DNA of 64,000 bases from Ypsolopha sequella (lineage: Eukaryota; Arthropoda; Insecta; Lepidoptera; Ypsolophidae). Each line of letters opens with the position of its first letter. The stretch's first letter is position 1. The notes under the pieces are model-generated. The model was not told the origin of the DNA and ran no database searches. It was given only the letters and a program-made list of their open reading frames with translations. Position numbers and translations under genes: made by a program. Location of the stretch: contig OW203989.1 of the NCBI GenBank assembly GCA_934047225.1, positions 18,141,977-18,205,976 on the forward strand, read 5' to 3'. Shown here in pieces: positions 1-13,029 of the stretch.

Positions 1-85
1 TTTATAAGATTAAATTTGACTTGTAAAATGTGTATCATGTATAGGCTACTTTAGAAAATAAATTATTTAAATTTGAACAAAATTT

Positions 86-243
86 TGACTTGTACTTGTT
101 TCACAGTATATTAAGTTAGTTTTACCCGGTTTCGGTTTTACACCATCATCAAGGGACTAGCTCAATGTCATTCCGTGCAATAAAATGTTTTTTTTTTATT
201 TGGGTGATAAAATTTGCTTAATATACTGTGGAACAAGTAAAAG
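86..243. repeat. Inverted repeat related to 57345-57532
   Basis: acttgtacttgtttcacagtatattaag (88-115) pairs with cttaatatactgtggaacaagtaaaagt (215-243); the loop carries ttacccggtttcggttttacacc as in the 57-kb element. Confidence 0.7.
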
Positions 244-499
244 TATTGTGATTATTGATAATAAGATGCTTTTTTTACAGAACTTTTAAATTTTCATGGA
301 CTGACTGATTTTTAAAGGAAATATAATCTTCACCGATTCAACATATTGGCTTATTTTTGAAGAAGAATAAAATAAATGGGGCACGTACTAAGTTCATTTT
401 TTTTTGTATAAATAGGACTTCTGTTTTTATTATCTTATTATAACACAATATATAAGCCGTCCCATTCATCGGTGCAAATAATATTTCGCGAACGATAAT

Positions 500-985
500 C
501 CCTCTTTCCTATCTCTTTCCATTAAATACATACTATGCCTACGCGCACAGCTGGCTACAATATGGCGTAGTATTATGGGGAAACTGTACAGATATCATTA
601 TTTTATTTCGGATACAAAAGAGATGTATAAGAATCATTTTAAATTTAGAAACAACACAAACCTAAAGTCTAAACACTTACTGGTATACATATATATATAT
701 TGGAAGTATATATTTTTGCAAAAAATAACCTTCACTTATTCCCCCAGTACACCCAGCCTAAAAACTTAAGACCAAAAAACAGACTAGACAGACCCTTCTC
801 TAAATTACAGATGATACATTCAGGTCCATTAGCCATGTCAGTAAAAATATATAAAAAAATCCCAGATATAATAAAATGTATTGATAACCATCAGAACTAT
901 AAAATATATTAAAAAGTATCTTAATTAAGAAATGCTATTATTCTCTGCAAGAGTTTTTACGGGATGAGTTTTTACACGTTAAATG
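500..985 (+). pseudogene. Jockey/CR1-like LINE reverse transcriptase C-terminus
   Basis: One frame reads YYAYAHSWLQYGVVLWGN, then LFRIQKRCIRIILNLE, the thumb/C-terminal region of jockey-group reverse transcriptases. Shifted frames then give RPKNRLDRPFSKLQM and, near 930-975, KKCYYSLQEFLRDEFL, the typical C-terminal end. Internal stops and frameshifts show it is dead and 5'-truncated. Confidence 0.75.
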
Positions 986-1394
986 ATAAATGATAATTTG
1001 TTAAGATAAAATTTAATGTCATATAAATACATAAATATATTACGTTAAATTAGCTAATTAAACAAAAATTTGCAATGCCTTAACTGGGCCATGTTTGAAA
1101 CTCTGTGATTAAGTAAGACCTACATACAACAATATGAGCAAAAAAGATTTGAGATTTGAGTTTTGAAACCATAATGAACTTATTCAATATAAGGACACCA
1201 CCCCACCAAATGAAATCATATCCCTATAGATCCATACCCCGTTAGCATAGTGAAATCTGTTATTGGCACTATTAGCTGATGTAATATTTAGTTAATGTTG
1301 TATTTGCTGTGGATGTTTGTTCATAAATAAAAACATAGAATTATGTTTTATTTATATGTAAATGTATATATATAGGTATTTATGTAAAGCTCGG
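986..1394. other. No gene seen
   Basis: AT-rich spacer between the LINE tail and the first SINE; aataaa-like runs only. Confidence 0.6.
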
Positions 1395-1650
1395 TTTTAT
1401 GGCCACTCTTATCTAGCGGTTTGATTACACGAACACTACTAATCTGGAGGTTGGATTCAAATCCAATAGGGACACATTCGGGTTCAGTATGCGTGCTTCG
1501 GAGGGAACATTTATCTGTGGTCCATATTCCACCACGTGTGGATGAAATTATCGTCGGTGAAACATGGGTGTACAAGTGTGGACAGTGACTTGCATTTCAA
1601 TCAAATAGCATTCTTGAGGATGCATGGCGTGACGATATATTATGTTTTGG
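1395..1650 (+). repeat. tRNA-derived SINE copy
   Basis: tctagcggtttgattacacg then ggttggattcaaatcc act as degenerate A and B boxes of a pol III promoter. The body ends gaaattatcgtcggtgaaacatgggtgtacaagtgtggac, shared with 2085, 13047 and 19990. Confidence 0.6.
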
Positions 1651-1861
1651 CGGTACATTTCACGAGTACCTTACCTGCTTGCTCTATTATGTATATGCCA
1701 TATTCTAATTCTTGTGCAATTAGGAACCGATGCATGTGATCCAAAAATATATGTAGGTGTTCTCGTCGGTTTCTAGAAAAAAAAAATTTGCTTAGTTTGA
1801 GTTAAGAATGATATATTTCTTTAAACATAATAATCATTCAATTAAATATAATTTTGTAAAT

Positions 1862-2165
1862 AAGCGGCGTAGCTTAGGGATAGAACGCAGGCCTCTCAAT
1901 CTTGAGAACCGCCGATTCGATCCACGGTCGGGCATGCACCACAAGCTTTTCGGAATTTATATGCATAGTATTTGTTCTGACTTACCACTTGCTGAATGGT
2001 GACGAAAACATGGGAAGGAAAACTGCATGCCCTAAAAAGCATGTATTTTTGACGTAATAATAAAACGTTAAAATAATTTGTGACGTAATAATCGTCGGTG
2101 AAAAGCAATTGTACCGAGTATGGACTGTGATCCCTCGGGGATTCATGTCCTGACGATATATTTTA
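1862..2165 (+). repeat. tRNA-derived SINE copy
   Basis: gcgtagcttagggatagaac (A-box-like) and cgattcgatcc (B-box-like) lie 35 bp apart as in a tRNA head. The 3' body has taataatcgtcggtgaaaagc...gtaccgagtatggactgtg...ccctcggggattcatg. Same family as 1395-1650. Confidence 0.65.
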
Positions 2166-3505
2166 TATAAATATATACGTAAATTTTGGGCCATTTTTTT
2201 AAATGTTCCATTTATGAAAACTTAAGATAAAATAAATAAACTATTTCACATATGGAAAGCACTATTTTATTTTCTTTATTAAAAATTCTTCCAGAGAACC
2301 ATTTCTAATATAAGAATCTGCAACTTTGTTTTCTCAATTACAAATCTTTTCTAAAAACTCAAAAATCCACGAAGTTTTTCATGTTAGCTTATATTGTAAA
2401 TCAACAAATTATAAACACAACACTTGTTTGTAACTATTTACTGACAAACATAAGTAAGTAAATAGTTTTAAATGCATATTGGATACTCGCATTTGTAATT
2501 TTTCTTTATCACATTACAAAAAATAATTGATTCTCATATCTAAGGAAATACGTTTTACTGTCGTTTGATTTTTCCACTTATTAAAGTTGTTGTTATACAG
2601 ACAGACGGATTACCTTAACCGTCAAAAAATTTGTAAAAATAGTATAAGTTGTCCCGTTAAATTATTTCACAGGTATGCTACACCTTACCGATAGCACAAG
2701 ATACAAACTTTCGATAAAGCCATTCTGAATATCCAAATCTTTGAAGTCGCAGCGGCAAATTTCTAAATGTTAAAGGTAAATTATATCCATTGATAAGTCA
2801 TTTGAACATATGATTATATTTTAACTTATTTTAATGGGTGTTTTTTTTATTGCGTGAATAATGTGTAAGAATATGTGACCTGTGAATAATACATTTATTA
2901 ATAAATTGAGTTCGAGTTACAGAACCATGGTATTTTAAATGTATGTGGTTACAATAGTATCTTCTTTCTTGCCCTAATAAAAATAAATTTAACACAATAG
3001 TAACCTGTATGGCACAATGATAGCAACTCTCCAGACAGGAGAGCAATTCGTTGGAGAATATTGACCGCCGTTGAGTACTTCCAGATATTTGCCCTTGGGA
3101 ACTGGTAACTTATGCCTTAGATCTCTACTATCTTTAAAGGGACCTTAAAAGTAAAGAATATTTTTGTATTAGAGGCTTTAAATAAACGAACACCACAGGT
3201 AGAACAAAAGCTTAATGATGTCTATTTCTTCTTCTAGATTTTTGTTTCTTGATAGAATGCTTAGCGTCCTCTTGTACTGATTCGATACGATATCGGCTGT
3301 TTAAATCATGCTTTTAACTAATACTTTTAATTCATCTCAGACCGTTTTTGTCCTCTGCTTTGTCTGCTAGGCCTTTAATTAAAATGAAAAACATTCTAGG
3401 CTCAATATCGTGGTCAGGGCACAAACGTGCTGTGTGATAATAGTTTTTTTTTTTTACGGAGTGTCTGAACTTTCGCCGATGAAATGACACAATAAAATTT
3501 TATTC
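2166..3505. other. No gene seen
   Basis: AT-rich sequence without a recognisable exon, repeat family or RNA. Confidence 0.55.
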
Positions 3506-3850
3506 TTCCACGGCGGATTTTGTTCCGAAATTCACAAGTATCCGCCGAGAAACTGTCCATTCAGCGCATGCGCTGCGAATTATTATGGGAAAAAATGATA
3601 GAAGCCGCGATACGATGGATTTTGTATTGATAATTGCAAATGTCCCCCGAAAACCAGCTATTATGCGGGGCGGAATCCTATAGGAAAAATGATAAAAGCC
3701 GCGGTTACTGTCCATTCTGCATATGCGCGGTAAATTCCTATAGAAAAATTATAAAAGACACCCGCGCATGCGCAAACGTGACAAAATACCTTCGCTTGAT
3801 TTGCCGATTCAGGTATTGAATCGTTGGTGTCACTACACCAACGATTCGAT
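3506..3850. repeat. Diverged tandem units with gcgcatgcgc and terminal palindrome
   Basis: Three degenerate ~100-bp units share cattc(a/t)gc..atgcgc and gggaaaaa(a)tgataaaagccgcg. They are followed by the palindrome aatcgttggtgtcactacaccaacgatt (3820-3847). No ORF is convincing. Confidence 0.6.
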
Positions 3851-5094
3851 ATCTGAAGTGCACAAGTGCACTAGGTTTTGATGATAAGGTGTCAGAAATA
3901 CTCCTTTTTTCTCTTTATTTTATCGGAGTTTAGAAATTTAAACAAAATATCAAAAATAGGTGCGACAACGAGCGAAGCGAGGAGTGAGGTTTACATGTTA
4001 ATAAATTAGGAAATCAAACAAAGCTGAGCGGAGTGAGGCAATCCCTGTTTTTTAACAAAATCCATGACCTACGCAACTATCCTTCTTTTTGAAAACGTCG
4101 AAAAAATTACAATATACAATGTTATTCCGCCGGCGGCGGACGTTTAGCTACACGTTTTTTTTAATACGAATAGATGGTGTGACAAAGATGAAACTGCCCA
4201 TGGATAGAAGGGAAAACTGTTATTATGTTTCTATTCCTTCGGTTAGGTGGCAGTTAGTCGGACAGAGATCGAGCCCTTCTCTAAAAGTGTTTTTGTTTTC
4301 TAACTAAAACTTGAAAACTATGCAGTTGAAATAATCAAATATTTAAATTAAACACTGTGGATACTGGACCGATTACTTAAAGCAGGGAGTCCACATGGAA
4401 CACTTAAAAATTTAAAACTTGATTTTGTTAAAATTGAATGAAAGAATAACATTAAATAACATTATATAAAATAATCCTCTGCCGACCAAATGCACTCTTA
4501 GTTATGATGTACTTTAATATTTTATTAAAATATAAGACACAGAAAACAGGCCACCAAATTTAATCAAAGCTTACCTAATCCTCTAGGTTTACACCGTGGT
4601 AATTTGGATACTTTTGTTTTAGAATTTTTAAGACCTATTGTTGTAAAAAAGTCTTCTCCCGATGGTCTCCCATGATTCGTTGTTGTTGTTGTCGTTGTTG
4701 TTGTTGAACTTATTTTAGTTAAATTGGAGTAATTGGTAATTTTTTTTTTTGTATTCTCGTGTACGCTGGGATATTTCTGGTCGAGATCAGTGGCGTTGCA
4801 AGAAAGTGGCAGGACAGGCAAAACACCAGGGGCCTCCGGTTGGGGGCCACCGGCCCGAAAAGGGTGTGAGCACGCATGATGACCCTAAAATGTATTATTA
4901 CAAAATTTAGTTAAATTTCTTAGTTTTATATTCAAATAAATTAAGTTACCTACAAAAATACATACAGATTTGTAAGAAGAAGATAACGCTCAGTTTTAGA
5001 ACGCATCCCGTACGCGCAAACGAGTTATAGGATTGGTAGGGTGACATCGGAATATCTTACTTCCGACTAGAAAAAAAGACAATTTAACAATACG
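3851..5094. other. No gene; short repeat scraps
   Basis: Holds an agcgaagcgagg-type fragment (3965-4045, another near 59640), a GTT-rich tract (4680-4706) and a cagtggcgttgcaagaaagtggc piece at 4790 that resembles one end of a hAT-like element without a partner. Confidence 0.5.
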
Positions 5095-5345
5095 ATAAAA
5101 CTTTTGAAGCGGATGCTTCTTTGTTCGCACCTCGTATGAGGCCAAGGCCCAATTCAGTTCTTGTACGACGTCACTTCCATGATTGACTTCAGGAAACTGT
5201 ACTTGGCACTTGACAATAAAAGTACTTTGACAGGGAAGTTCTTATATGAAAAGAACTTGAATCAGTTACATTGTCTTTATTTTCCCATTAAGGAAGGCTA
5301 AATTGATTTCTTATTAGATATTATTACGTGTTTTAATCGTTTATG
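5095..5345 (+). repeat. Dispersed repeat, partner of 60415-60665
   Basis: ttttgaagcggatgcttctttgttcgcacctcgtat...cttgtacgacgtcacttccatgattgacttcagg matches 60421-60520 in the same orientation, with divergence and small gaps. Confidence 0.55.
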
Positions 5346-7207
5346 TGGCTGCGCGCGCCGCCTTAAGGAATCAGGAAGTTTATTTTTCTTTATGCTTTTG
5401 TCTGTGATTAACATCAAAGAAAATATAATTTCGATACACATTAAAGGTCACAATATGCAGTGCGTCTGGAATATTCTGGAACCCAGCGATATATCCGAAC
5501 CACTAGGAATAGTACAAAGAATACCAAGAATTTTTCTCGCTGTCCCAGAGCTGTTTCTCCTAGAATTTGTTTCTAATTAACTTTTCTATCCTGTAATGAA
5601 GTCTAATAATATTTATTGTTTTACAAATTATGGACTTGCTATCTATCAAAGTAAATTAAAATTTACATTAGTTTGTCCAGAGATGTTTTGCAACTTTTGA
5701 AAATGAAAGTTAATTTTCAGCGAATTCTAGCGATAATTAAATAGATGGGGCAGAAGCAATTTTCACACACTAGATTTCCCAAGACAGATTTCACAAGACT
5801 AGTTCTAGGGGTTTTCAAACTTGGTTAATAAATGCCATTTTCTGTATATTTTATAATTTATAGCTACAACTTTAGCTGAAAACACTTTCAAAAAACAGTA
5901 TTTATAAGAAAAACATTGCTGTGTATATTAGTTATCATTTTAATTTCAATTATTGACTACTCATTTATTCTGGAAATTACGTGTTAGGCAAAAATAAATC
6001 AATATTTACTTATTTATTCAAATACAAAAAAATACGTACAAACGCTTGCAGTTCAAGCTCCTAATTTTTAAATAACGGATATGATGCCGCAATAAGAACT
6101 ACCGGTAGTGTGCCTGTCATGCTGTCTTCCGTAAATTTAGATGTATGTAGATGGCTGAGTTCCCTGTGTTAGCTTCGATAGAACAGAATCACAGATTGCA
6201 ACAGTAACTGATAATGCATGAAAAGTATACGATGAACTGTCCCAGTATTAACATTTTAATTCTTTTTACAAGCAGGGCCGCTCATAAAAAGGTTGACAAC
6301 AACTGAATTACACAAGTGCAATTGCCCCAAGAAGCAGGCGCAATAGCCCCAAAACACGAAAATTTTACCTCGTTTTTGAAGTGGACTTTTTACGCGTTAA
6401 ATTTATTTTTTCAGCATTTTTTATTAAAAATAAATTGTAACGGTTGAGCTTCTTTACTTTCATTTACATGAATTTGCCACGGGCCTCAACGGTGTAGGTA
6501 GTTGCTTCCACGGGTCGTTGTTGCAAGCCACATTGTATAGAAATAATCATAAACTTGCTGCTCCGGAATTAAGACTCAAAACAAGTAGCTACTTCCTTTG
6601 TTGGTCACAGTATAAATTCGTTTTTAATTAAAATGCTAAAGGAAGTACGTACTTACTCTTTCAGACAATACATTTAAGGTGATATACCGTGCTAGCAAAG
6701 GTCCCCGTTACTCCAGGCAGAAAGACCCGCAGTGCGAAAGGGACGGAATCGGGGAAAATTGTCAAAAAGTCGGTTTTAAATTAATTCAAAATTAACTAAA
6801 ATAGCTACAAAGAATTCCATAACCCGTAATTTAGGTGTAGTTAAAACCCATCTAAATAAATATTTTTCAAGTCTGTGCGCTATCCTAATTTGTCAGAATA
6901 TCAAAAAAAGTGAAAATTTAGACCTGATTTCAATAATTATTTCTATCGAATGAAATTCCTCCTATCGCGTTTCTGATAGACCAAAATCTAGTAAAAGGTC
7001 CCAAAATTGTTATACTAATTTATTTTACTTAAAACTTCATTAAAAGAGCAGATAAATAACTTCAAAAAGTGTCAATTTTCACGGTATAGCCCCTTAAAAA
7101 GCATGTTAAGGGTCGATTCTCCGGATTTGTAATAAAATATTAAGAAATAATTATTATGACCAAAACACAACTTTTAACAATAGTTTGCTTTCACAGTAAT
7201 AATAATT
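5346..7207. other. No gene seen
   Basis: AT-rich. A ggtccccgttactccaggcagaaagacccg stretch at 6700 is GC-richer but has no matching ORF. Confidence 0.5.
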
Positions 7208-7945
7208 ATGGCAGCTTCAAAAAACCGGCTAAGTGCGAGTCAGACTCGCGTACCTGGGTTCCCGTATTGTGGGTGATAAATTTAATTTTGAATTTTTTTT
7301 TCATAAATTTCTCAACCACATTATTTTTCCTGCAATCTATACGTAAACATATAGTTATTACAATGATTTGGAGAGAACGTGGGGGGACATACATTTTTTG
7401 TGGTTTTTCGAGGATTTCTCGAAATAGATGCAACTAAATATAGCCAAACCGTATATTTTACAATCAACTCTTTAATACCTACGATTAGATACCCATATTG
7501 TATTTTGTAAAATATTTTTATTTATGTATTTTACTTCTTTTTATATATTTCTCATTTGTACTCAACTTTTTTTCTATCGCTATGGTTTTCCTGTGATTGG
7601 CCAGTTTTGATCTACAGACATTTTTTCATATTTTCATAGACATATTTTTGTGGTTTTTTAAAGATTTCTCAAAACCAGTGCCATATAATATAGTAAAAGT
7701 ATATATTTTTACAATTAACTTACTTATTTTTGGGATAATATTTTTATTTCTTTCACTTTTGTTTTGGAAATATTTTGAAAAACTTCAAATTTTGCATATT
7801 TTTATTTACGCCGTGATATTGGGCAAATTAATGCTATTTAATGTAAAATTTCATGTAACTAATGAGGCTGTGGCATAGGGACGGACGGACGGACAACGGA
7901 GTCTCAACATAAAGGTTCCTTTTGTACCTTTTACGGCTGGTATCA
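7208..7945 (+). repeat. Dispersed repeat of the ggttccgta / ccgtccgtc type
   Basis: Begins cttcaaaaaaccggctaagtgcgagtcagactcgcg and ends gacggacggacaacggagtctcaac...ggttccttttgtacc. Diverged duplicate halves are visible at 7390-7440 and 7630-7690 (tttttgtggtttttcgaggatttctc). Reverse copy at 16845-17300; other copies near 24097, 30898, 61812 and 62400. Confidence 0.6.
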
Positions 7946-8268
7946 CGACTATGGAAAAGCCAATTGTTTTATAACTATTGTAATATCATTAAAAGTATGT
8001 TTATGCATACTTATAGCAAACTATTGTTAAAAGTTGTCTTAGCTAAAGGTTGTATTTTGGCCGTTATAGTCACACGGGGCCCGAGGAAAAGTGTCTTGAC
8101 AGACGGATAGACGAACAAACTGTAAACAAAGTGAACTTATAAGGTTCTGTGTTTTCAATTTGAAACGATTATAAATCTTTAATGATACAGCTTACAATTC
8201 AGATCACAATAAATGTTTTTGATATATCTATCCAATACAATTCTAATTGAAATTTTGAAGAGTTTCAC

Positions 8269-8352
8269 CTTGAGTATATGTTTCCCACTGCTTGTTCCTT
8301 GTAATGTGCATGTAATAACCGTGAGTGCTAAAACTAAGAAACACGACTTCAT
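8269..8352 (-). CDS. Candidate signal-peptide exon of a small secreted peptide
   Basis: Minus-strand ATG in context taaaATGA starts MKSCFLVLALTVITCTLQGT, a good signal-peptide shape (basic, hydrophobic core, small residues). A possible donor follows Lys28 (AAG/gtgaaac). Without splicing the frame continues to a stop at 8179, 57 codons in all. No second exon or family was recognised. The upstream side is bounded by a dispersed repeat at about 8440. Confidence 0.3.
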
Positions 8353-8434
8353 TTTATTAAATGCAAGATAAATCTGTCTAACCGTATACACCCTATGTTT
8401 ATGAAAGTATAACTCAGTTGCCCAGTTAATCATC

Positions 8435-8700
8435 AATCAATATCAATATCAAAACATATAATAAAAGAATAGAACCTGGTGTGTCTGTTCATTGAAGAAA
8501 AGTAATAAAAATAGAAAAAGGATGTCTAAAGAAGAGTAATAGAACACAAATCAGCGATTTCAAGAAATCTTCTCTGCCCTCTGTCTATCTGTTTGTTTGT
8601 TTGTTCGCGCATATCTCTGAAACCACTGACTGAATTTTTATATAGTTTTCACAAGTGGTAAGAACTTAATTTGGATTAAAATATAGACTTTAATTTATTA
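8435..8700 (-). repeat. Dispersed repeat, inverted partner of 58140-58410
   Basis: tattgatat...ttcattgaagaaaagtaataaaaatag...gaagagtaatagaacacaaatcagcgattt is the reverse complement of 58300-58410, and both continue with cgcgcaaacaaacaga / gtttgttcgcgc and gaaaccact. No ORF. Confidence 0.6.
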
Positions 8701-10248
8701 AAATCGGATGTCGGGAAAAAAGTTATCGTCATCATAGATTTTTAGAATTTACTTTTCTACTGTTAGAAGTTACTTTAATTCCTGTCGATAAAGTCCTAGG
8801 TAGTATAATAACTGAAAGTTGTAAAGCTAAGTGTATTAAATTCTATTCAAAACTGAAAAATAAATGAGCTGTGTCTGTCTGTACACTGATGATATTCCAA
8901 AAAAACTGCGGTAAAGGATAATGATACAAAAAAAAAACGGAATTTTTGTCCGTATTTCATGCATCACACAAAAACAACTGAACGAGTTTTTATTCGGTAA
9001 CCATGAACATCACCCAGCAGTGAGACACGGATTATAAAGAAAGAAGGAAGGAAGATCACTGTTCGTTAACTTATATCCAAATTAAAAACTAGGATACTTT
9101 TTATTGCGGAATTCCCAAGAGATTGGGAATGTGTGGCCGCATTATCTTCTTCCACGAAGTCGAGGGCAACAGCTAATGTGTTATAAATTCCAAATTCCAT
9201 TTATTATAATAATGCCATTACTTAGTATGTATACAATACACAAAGACACCATTTATGCAGTCATATTATTTAATAAAGCACCTTTACTCAAAAATGCTTG
9301 TAATGTTGTCATTATTATGACAACATTCTTTGAGCAAAGTCGGCCTTCAAATGAACTTACCAGACAAGGAATTAAAAATAACGATTAGTCGATTTTTTAC
9401 ATACTCATAATTTTTCTTCGAGAGGGGTAGTCAAAAACCACTTTATAATGTTTATCTGCTCTCATACTGCAATAAGGTAATTATAACATCAAAAGCGATT
9501 TTATAAGTACCTTATAAGTACTAAACATTATAACACCGAAATTCTGCGCAGTAGTTGGCCAAATTTATTATAACACCGGTAGAGAACCAATTATAAGCAA
9601 TAACGGTCTGTCTTAATTTCTTAAGCTACGCCCCTTTACTCTTCCCGCTTCTGATTGCTCTCAGGCATCTATACGTATACGTCATCATGACCAGTATGAC
9701 AACGGTATCATGACGAATGTTATTTTTCTTATTTTTCGTGAAATTATTTTTGATTGCCGTAGATAAAGTATTGTGTGCAACTGGACATAATTAGACATTA
9801 GGACACCCGTGCAAATCTATTGCGAAACTCGCAAGCACTCGTGTTCCAATGTCTCACATTATGTCACAGTTGTACAAAATACTATTATACTATTAATATT
9901 TATAAATATTATTTCCAGTTCCAGTTTACAAAACCCTGTTTTATTTTTGTTTTTAGTGAAACCGAAAGCGTTCCATAATCAAAATCTTTTCAGTTGTTTT
10001 AAATTTATAAGCAGATTATAAATTGCATTCTATACATACAGAAAAGATGATGAAGACCTAATAAACAAACACATATATTTTATCATTTTAATTATTTATT
10101 CTCCAAAATTTAATTGTAATTTAAGCCTAGTATCAACTTAATACACTGAATTTCAGTACAACATTTTTTTTAACTAGTATAAACATCACAGATAAAATAT
10201 AGACACATGAATTATATACACAAGGAACTACATTCAAAAACAAAAAGA
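8701..10248. other. No gene seen
   Basis: AT-rich; gcaagcactcgtgttccaatgtctca at 9831 resembles 53853-53875, a weak dispersed repeat. Confidence 0.5.
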
Positions 10249-10648
10249 TTTTTTCAATGCATGTGCTCGTAAAGGCCCACTTTTTATGCATCAAAACCGA
10301 ACAGAAAGTCGATTATTTTGCCCTAGGGCTTTATTATTATTATTTTTTTTAATATATTTACAATGGTTGGCTAACCTGCAGCCTTTTCTGTGTACCATAG
10401 ACGTTATACTTTTTTTCCACTGTTTAACGGCTCTGGATACAGTCCTTTTGAGCCAATTATAATTTTAAGTTCACAAGATTATATTAGTTTTCATTTCCTC
10501 ACACTATGCATTGAAAAATGTAGTATGATACACGGGCGTAAAAGCAATAAATTACTCGGTTACGTTTAAAACACTCGCTACGGTCGTGTTTTAAATCGTC
10601 CTCGTAATTTATTCCTTTTGGCCTTTGTAGCATAAACTACTATTAATT
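10249..10648 (+). repeat. Dispersed repeat family A, copy 1
   Basis: Starts ttttttcaatgcatgtgctcg and ends cctttgtagcataaactactattaa. It contains aaccgaacagaaagtcg, ccctagggc, an ATT-rich tract and gtacgggcg-like sequence. Two further copies (17986, 54740) are in the same orientation. No coding potential. Confidence 0.75.
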
Positions 10649-10797
10649 TTCAGTTGTACTGAGTCTTTATTGGAGAATTTGCCAAATTGTACACTGAACA
10701 ATTTGTCTACAAAAAAAAATGCTTGCCATAATTTATTGAAGAAGTCATTGTTTACAGTAGTTCATCGTCAAAAAAATATTGTTGAATATTTATTTAA

Positions 10798-11077
10798 CAC
10801 GTTGAAGAACAGAGTTCAAGTTGTGTTGTGACACATGGTAGTAGAGAGGAAGGGGAAAGGGGAAACGGACATTTAGGCCCATTGGATTGATAGTAGATCT
10901 CGTTTGAATGTTCACTTTGTGACACAATAAACAACACTTGTACTGGTTATTAGAGAAATCTCGACGCTGCTAGCCGTTCTGGCACAATTCTACAGGAAAT
11001 CGATGACGCCATACGGCGTCGTGTTCAAATTGGTATATCTATTAGTACGCTGGCCAGCGTCTCTGTTCTTCAACGTG
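10798..11077. mobile_element. MITE with TTAA target duplication, 280 bp
   Basis: Inverted ends CACGTTGAAGAACAGAG and flanking TTAA (10794-10797, 11078-11081). TTAA duplication is characteristic of piggyBac-type insertion, although the termini are not the classical CCC. No ORF was recognised. Confidence 0.65.
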
Positions 11078-11535
11078 TTAATTTGAATTATTTTGCTAAT
11101 CGCTTACACTTTTGCAAGAAGATGCAGACTCCAACAAGGCCTAAGGGAAACACATTATGTGCTGACTACACGAGGAATAATAGGTAGCAATATTTAAATT
11201 ATTTTCTTATATTCTGTACCTTACGTGTTAAAAAGGAACTTTCATAAAACTTCCCACATGTAGAGCTATATCACAGCATAACTTTTAATCCGTTGTATAC
11301 TGAAATAAAATGTGTTACTTGTTTTTTTTGCCCTTCACAATACTACGAAATAATTAAATTCATAATCATTAATTTTGTCGGAAATTATAACACGGGTATC
11401 GAATCTTAGGTATTAAGGAGTTAACTAAAGAATATATGTCATTTTTGAATATATTACTCATCCAAGTTGAACCTTTCTATTCTGTGTACCGATTAATTTT
11501 ATTTTTATATCGAGAAAGGCTTAATTATCACTTAA

Positions 11536-11773
11536 CACACTTAGCGCCGGTGTATCATATATGATACACCTAGGGGTGTACTGATCCCAATTTGTAGGCC
11601 AGTGTTTCAATGAGTATACACCATTCTATACATTTTCTTATAGCGTCCAAAATTGCTGGCCCTGGAAAATACGCCAGTAGTTCTGGACTGAGAATCGGTT
11701 GGAAAATGTCAAAGTTATAAGGATTTGAAAAAAATATATGGTTATTGAGAAAATATCCTTGGCGCTGAGTGTG
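11536..11773. mobile_element. MITE with TTAA target duplication, 238 bp
   Basis: Inverted ends CACACT(T/C)AGCGCC, flanked by TTAA at 11532-11535 and 11774-11777. Its left part carries the palindrome gtgtatcatatatgatacac. Same target preference as the element at 10798, 0.45 kb away. Confidence 0.65.
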
Positions 11774-11777
11774 TTAA

Positions 11778-12679
11778 AGGAAAGAAAAAACATTTCGAAC
11801 AACAGCTTTAAATTTAATCATGAAATTAATTAATCTTGAGATTAGATAACTTAGCTAATGGAATAATTAGCGGCGTTTTCGTGCAACTCAGCGAACTCTT
11901 AAATATTTTGCACTAAAGTAAATTCAGTCAAAAATGTTTAAAATCACTTCCTTTATCATCCCTAAAAAATTTACATCGATGCCCCAAACACTCTGTATAT
12001 TTCTTTAATATACATAATATAGTATATACGAGAGCGATGAAACGTTTTCTGACGAGTGTGAGTTTGCGGCACGAGCCGAAGGCGAGTGCTGCAATCACAC
12101 GAGTCGAGAAAAAGTTTCACGCACGAGTTTCGTATAATTTTTTATAGCGCAAGTGCGGAAAATGCCGACTTAGCACAAGTGCGGAAAATGCACAGTGTGC
12201 TATAAAATATATTTGGTATTCAAGACTGTTACCTAAGTATATAAATATTTATTTACTTTGTTGTACTCGTAGATTTAGAAGTGTACTATATTCTATGTTT
12301 GTAGATTCACGCTTGAAAATTCATGTTTGGAAAAACAAAATTCAACTCTAAAGCTTCGTGTGAGTCTTTTCGCTTAAAACAAGATATTGGCGGAACTAAT
12401 GTGTGGAGATACGTTTAAAGAAGCCAGATAAAACGGCTGTGAATTGAACTGAATTGGAATAGTACAAAGAATATAATACCAAGAAATGCTGTCCCAAAGC
12501 CGAACATGAAGGCAAAATATACCACATGGCAAGAAGTATCTGATTAAATAATGTACAGTTATATTTCTCCTACACAATCTGCAATTTTTTTTTTCATATG
12601 CTCTGTCATTCAGTACTTAGCTACCAACTGCAATAACCCTGATGATTCGAAACACGTGTCAACAAGCTTTATGGCATGT
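11778..12679. other. No gene; GC-skewed repeat at 12030-12210
   Basis: gacgagtgtgagtttgcggcacgagccgaaggcgagtgctgc and two gcgcaagtgcggaaaatgc-type units; otherwise AT-rich. Confidence 0.5.
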
Positions 12680-12850
12680 AATAAAGCCGATTCTGAGGGC
12701 TTTAATTTTAGTTTTAGTGCTGTCAAAACTTGAATTTCTCCAAAGTAATACAGCTCCTGTTCTCAACACTTATGAACTATGTTGCAATGAATAAAAATTT
12801 GTTTTGACAGCACTAAACTAAAACTAAAGCCTTCGGAATCGGCTTTATTT
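12680..12850. repeat. Inverted-repeat element, ~50-bp arms
   Basis: aataaagccgattctgaggg...gtgctgtcaaaac (12680-12730) pairs with gttttgacagcac...cttcggaatcggctttatt (12801-12850). Confidence 0.85.
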
Positions 12851-13029
12851 TTGCCTACTAACAACACTAGGTATGGCCTGTTGCATTGTCCGTCCCCAAT
12901 GTGGGCGAAGCTTGAGTCTGCATCTTGTAGTATTTTTTATTTATTATTTACTTTTATTTCTTAGGTCCTTAAATCACTGTGCTTTAATGTGCTATCGTCA
13001 AAAGTGTTACAAACAAGATATGTGAACCA

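Noticed and set aside
1862..1935. Functional tRNA gene
   Set aside because: A and B boxes are present, but no acceptor stem or cloverleaf closes and the sequence continues into a SINE body shared with other copies.
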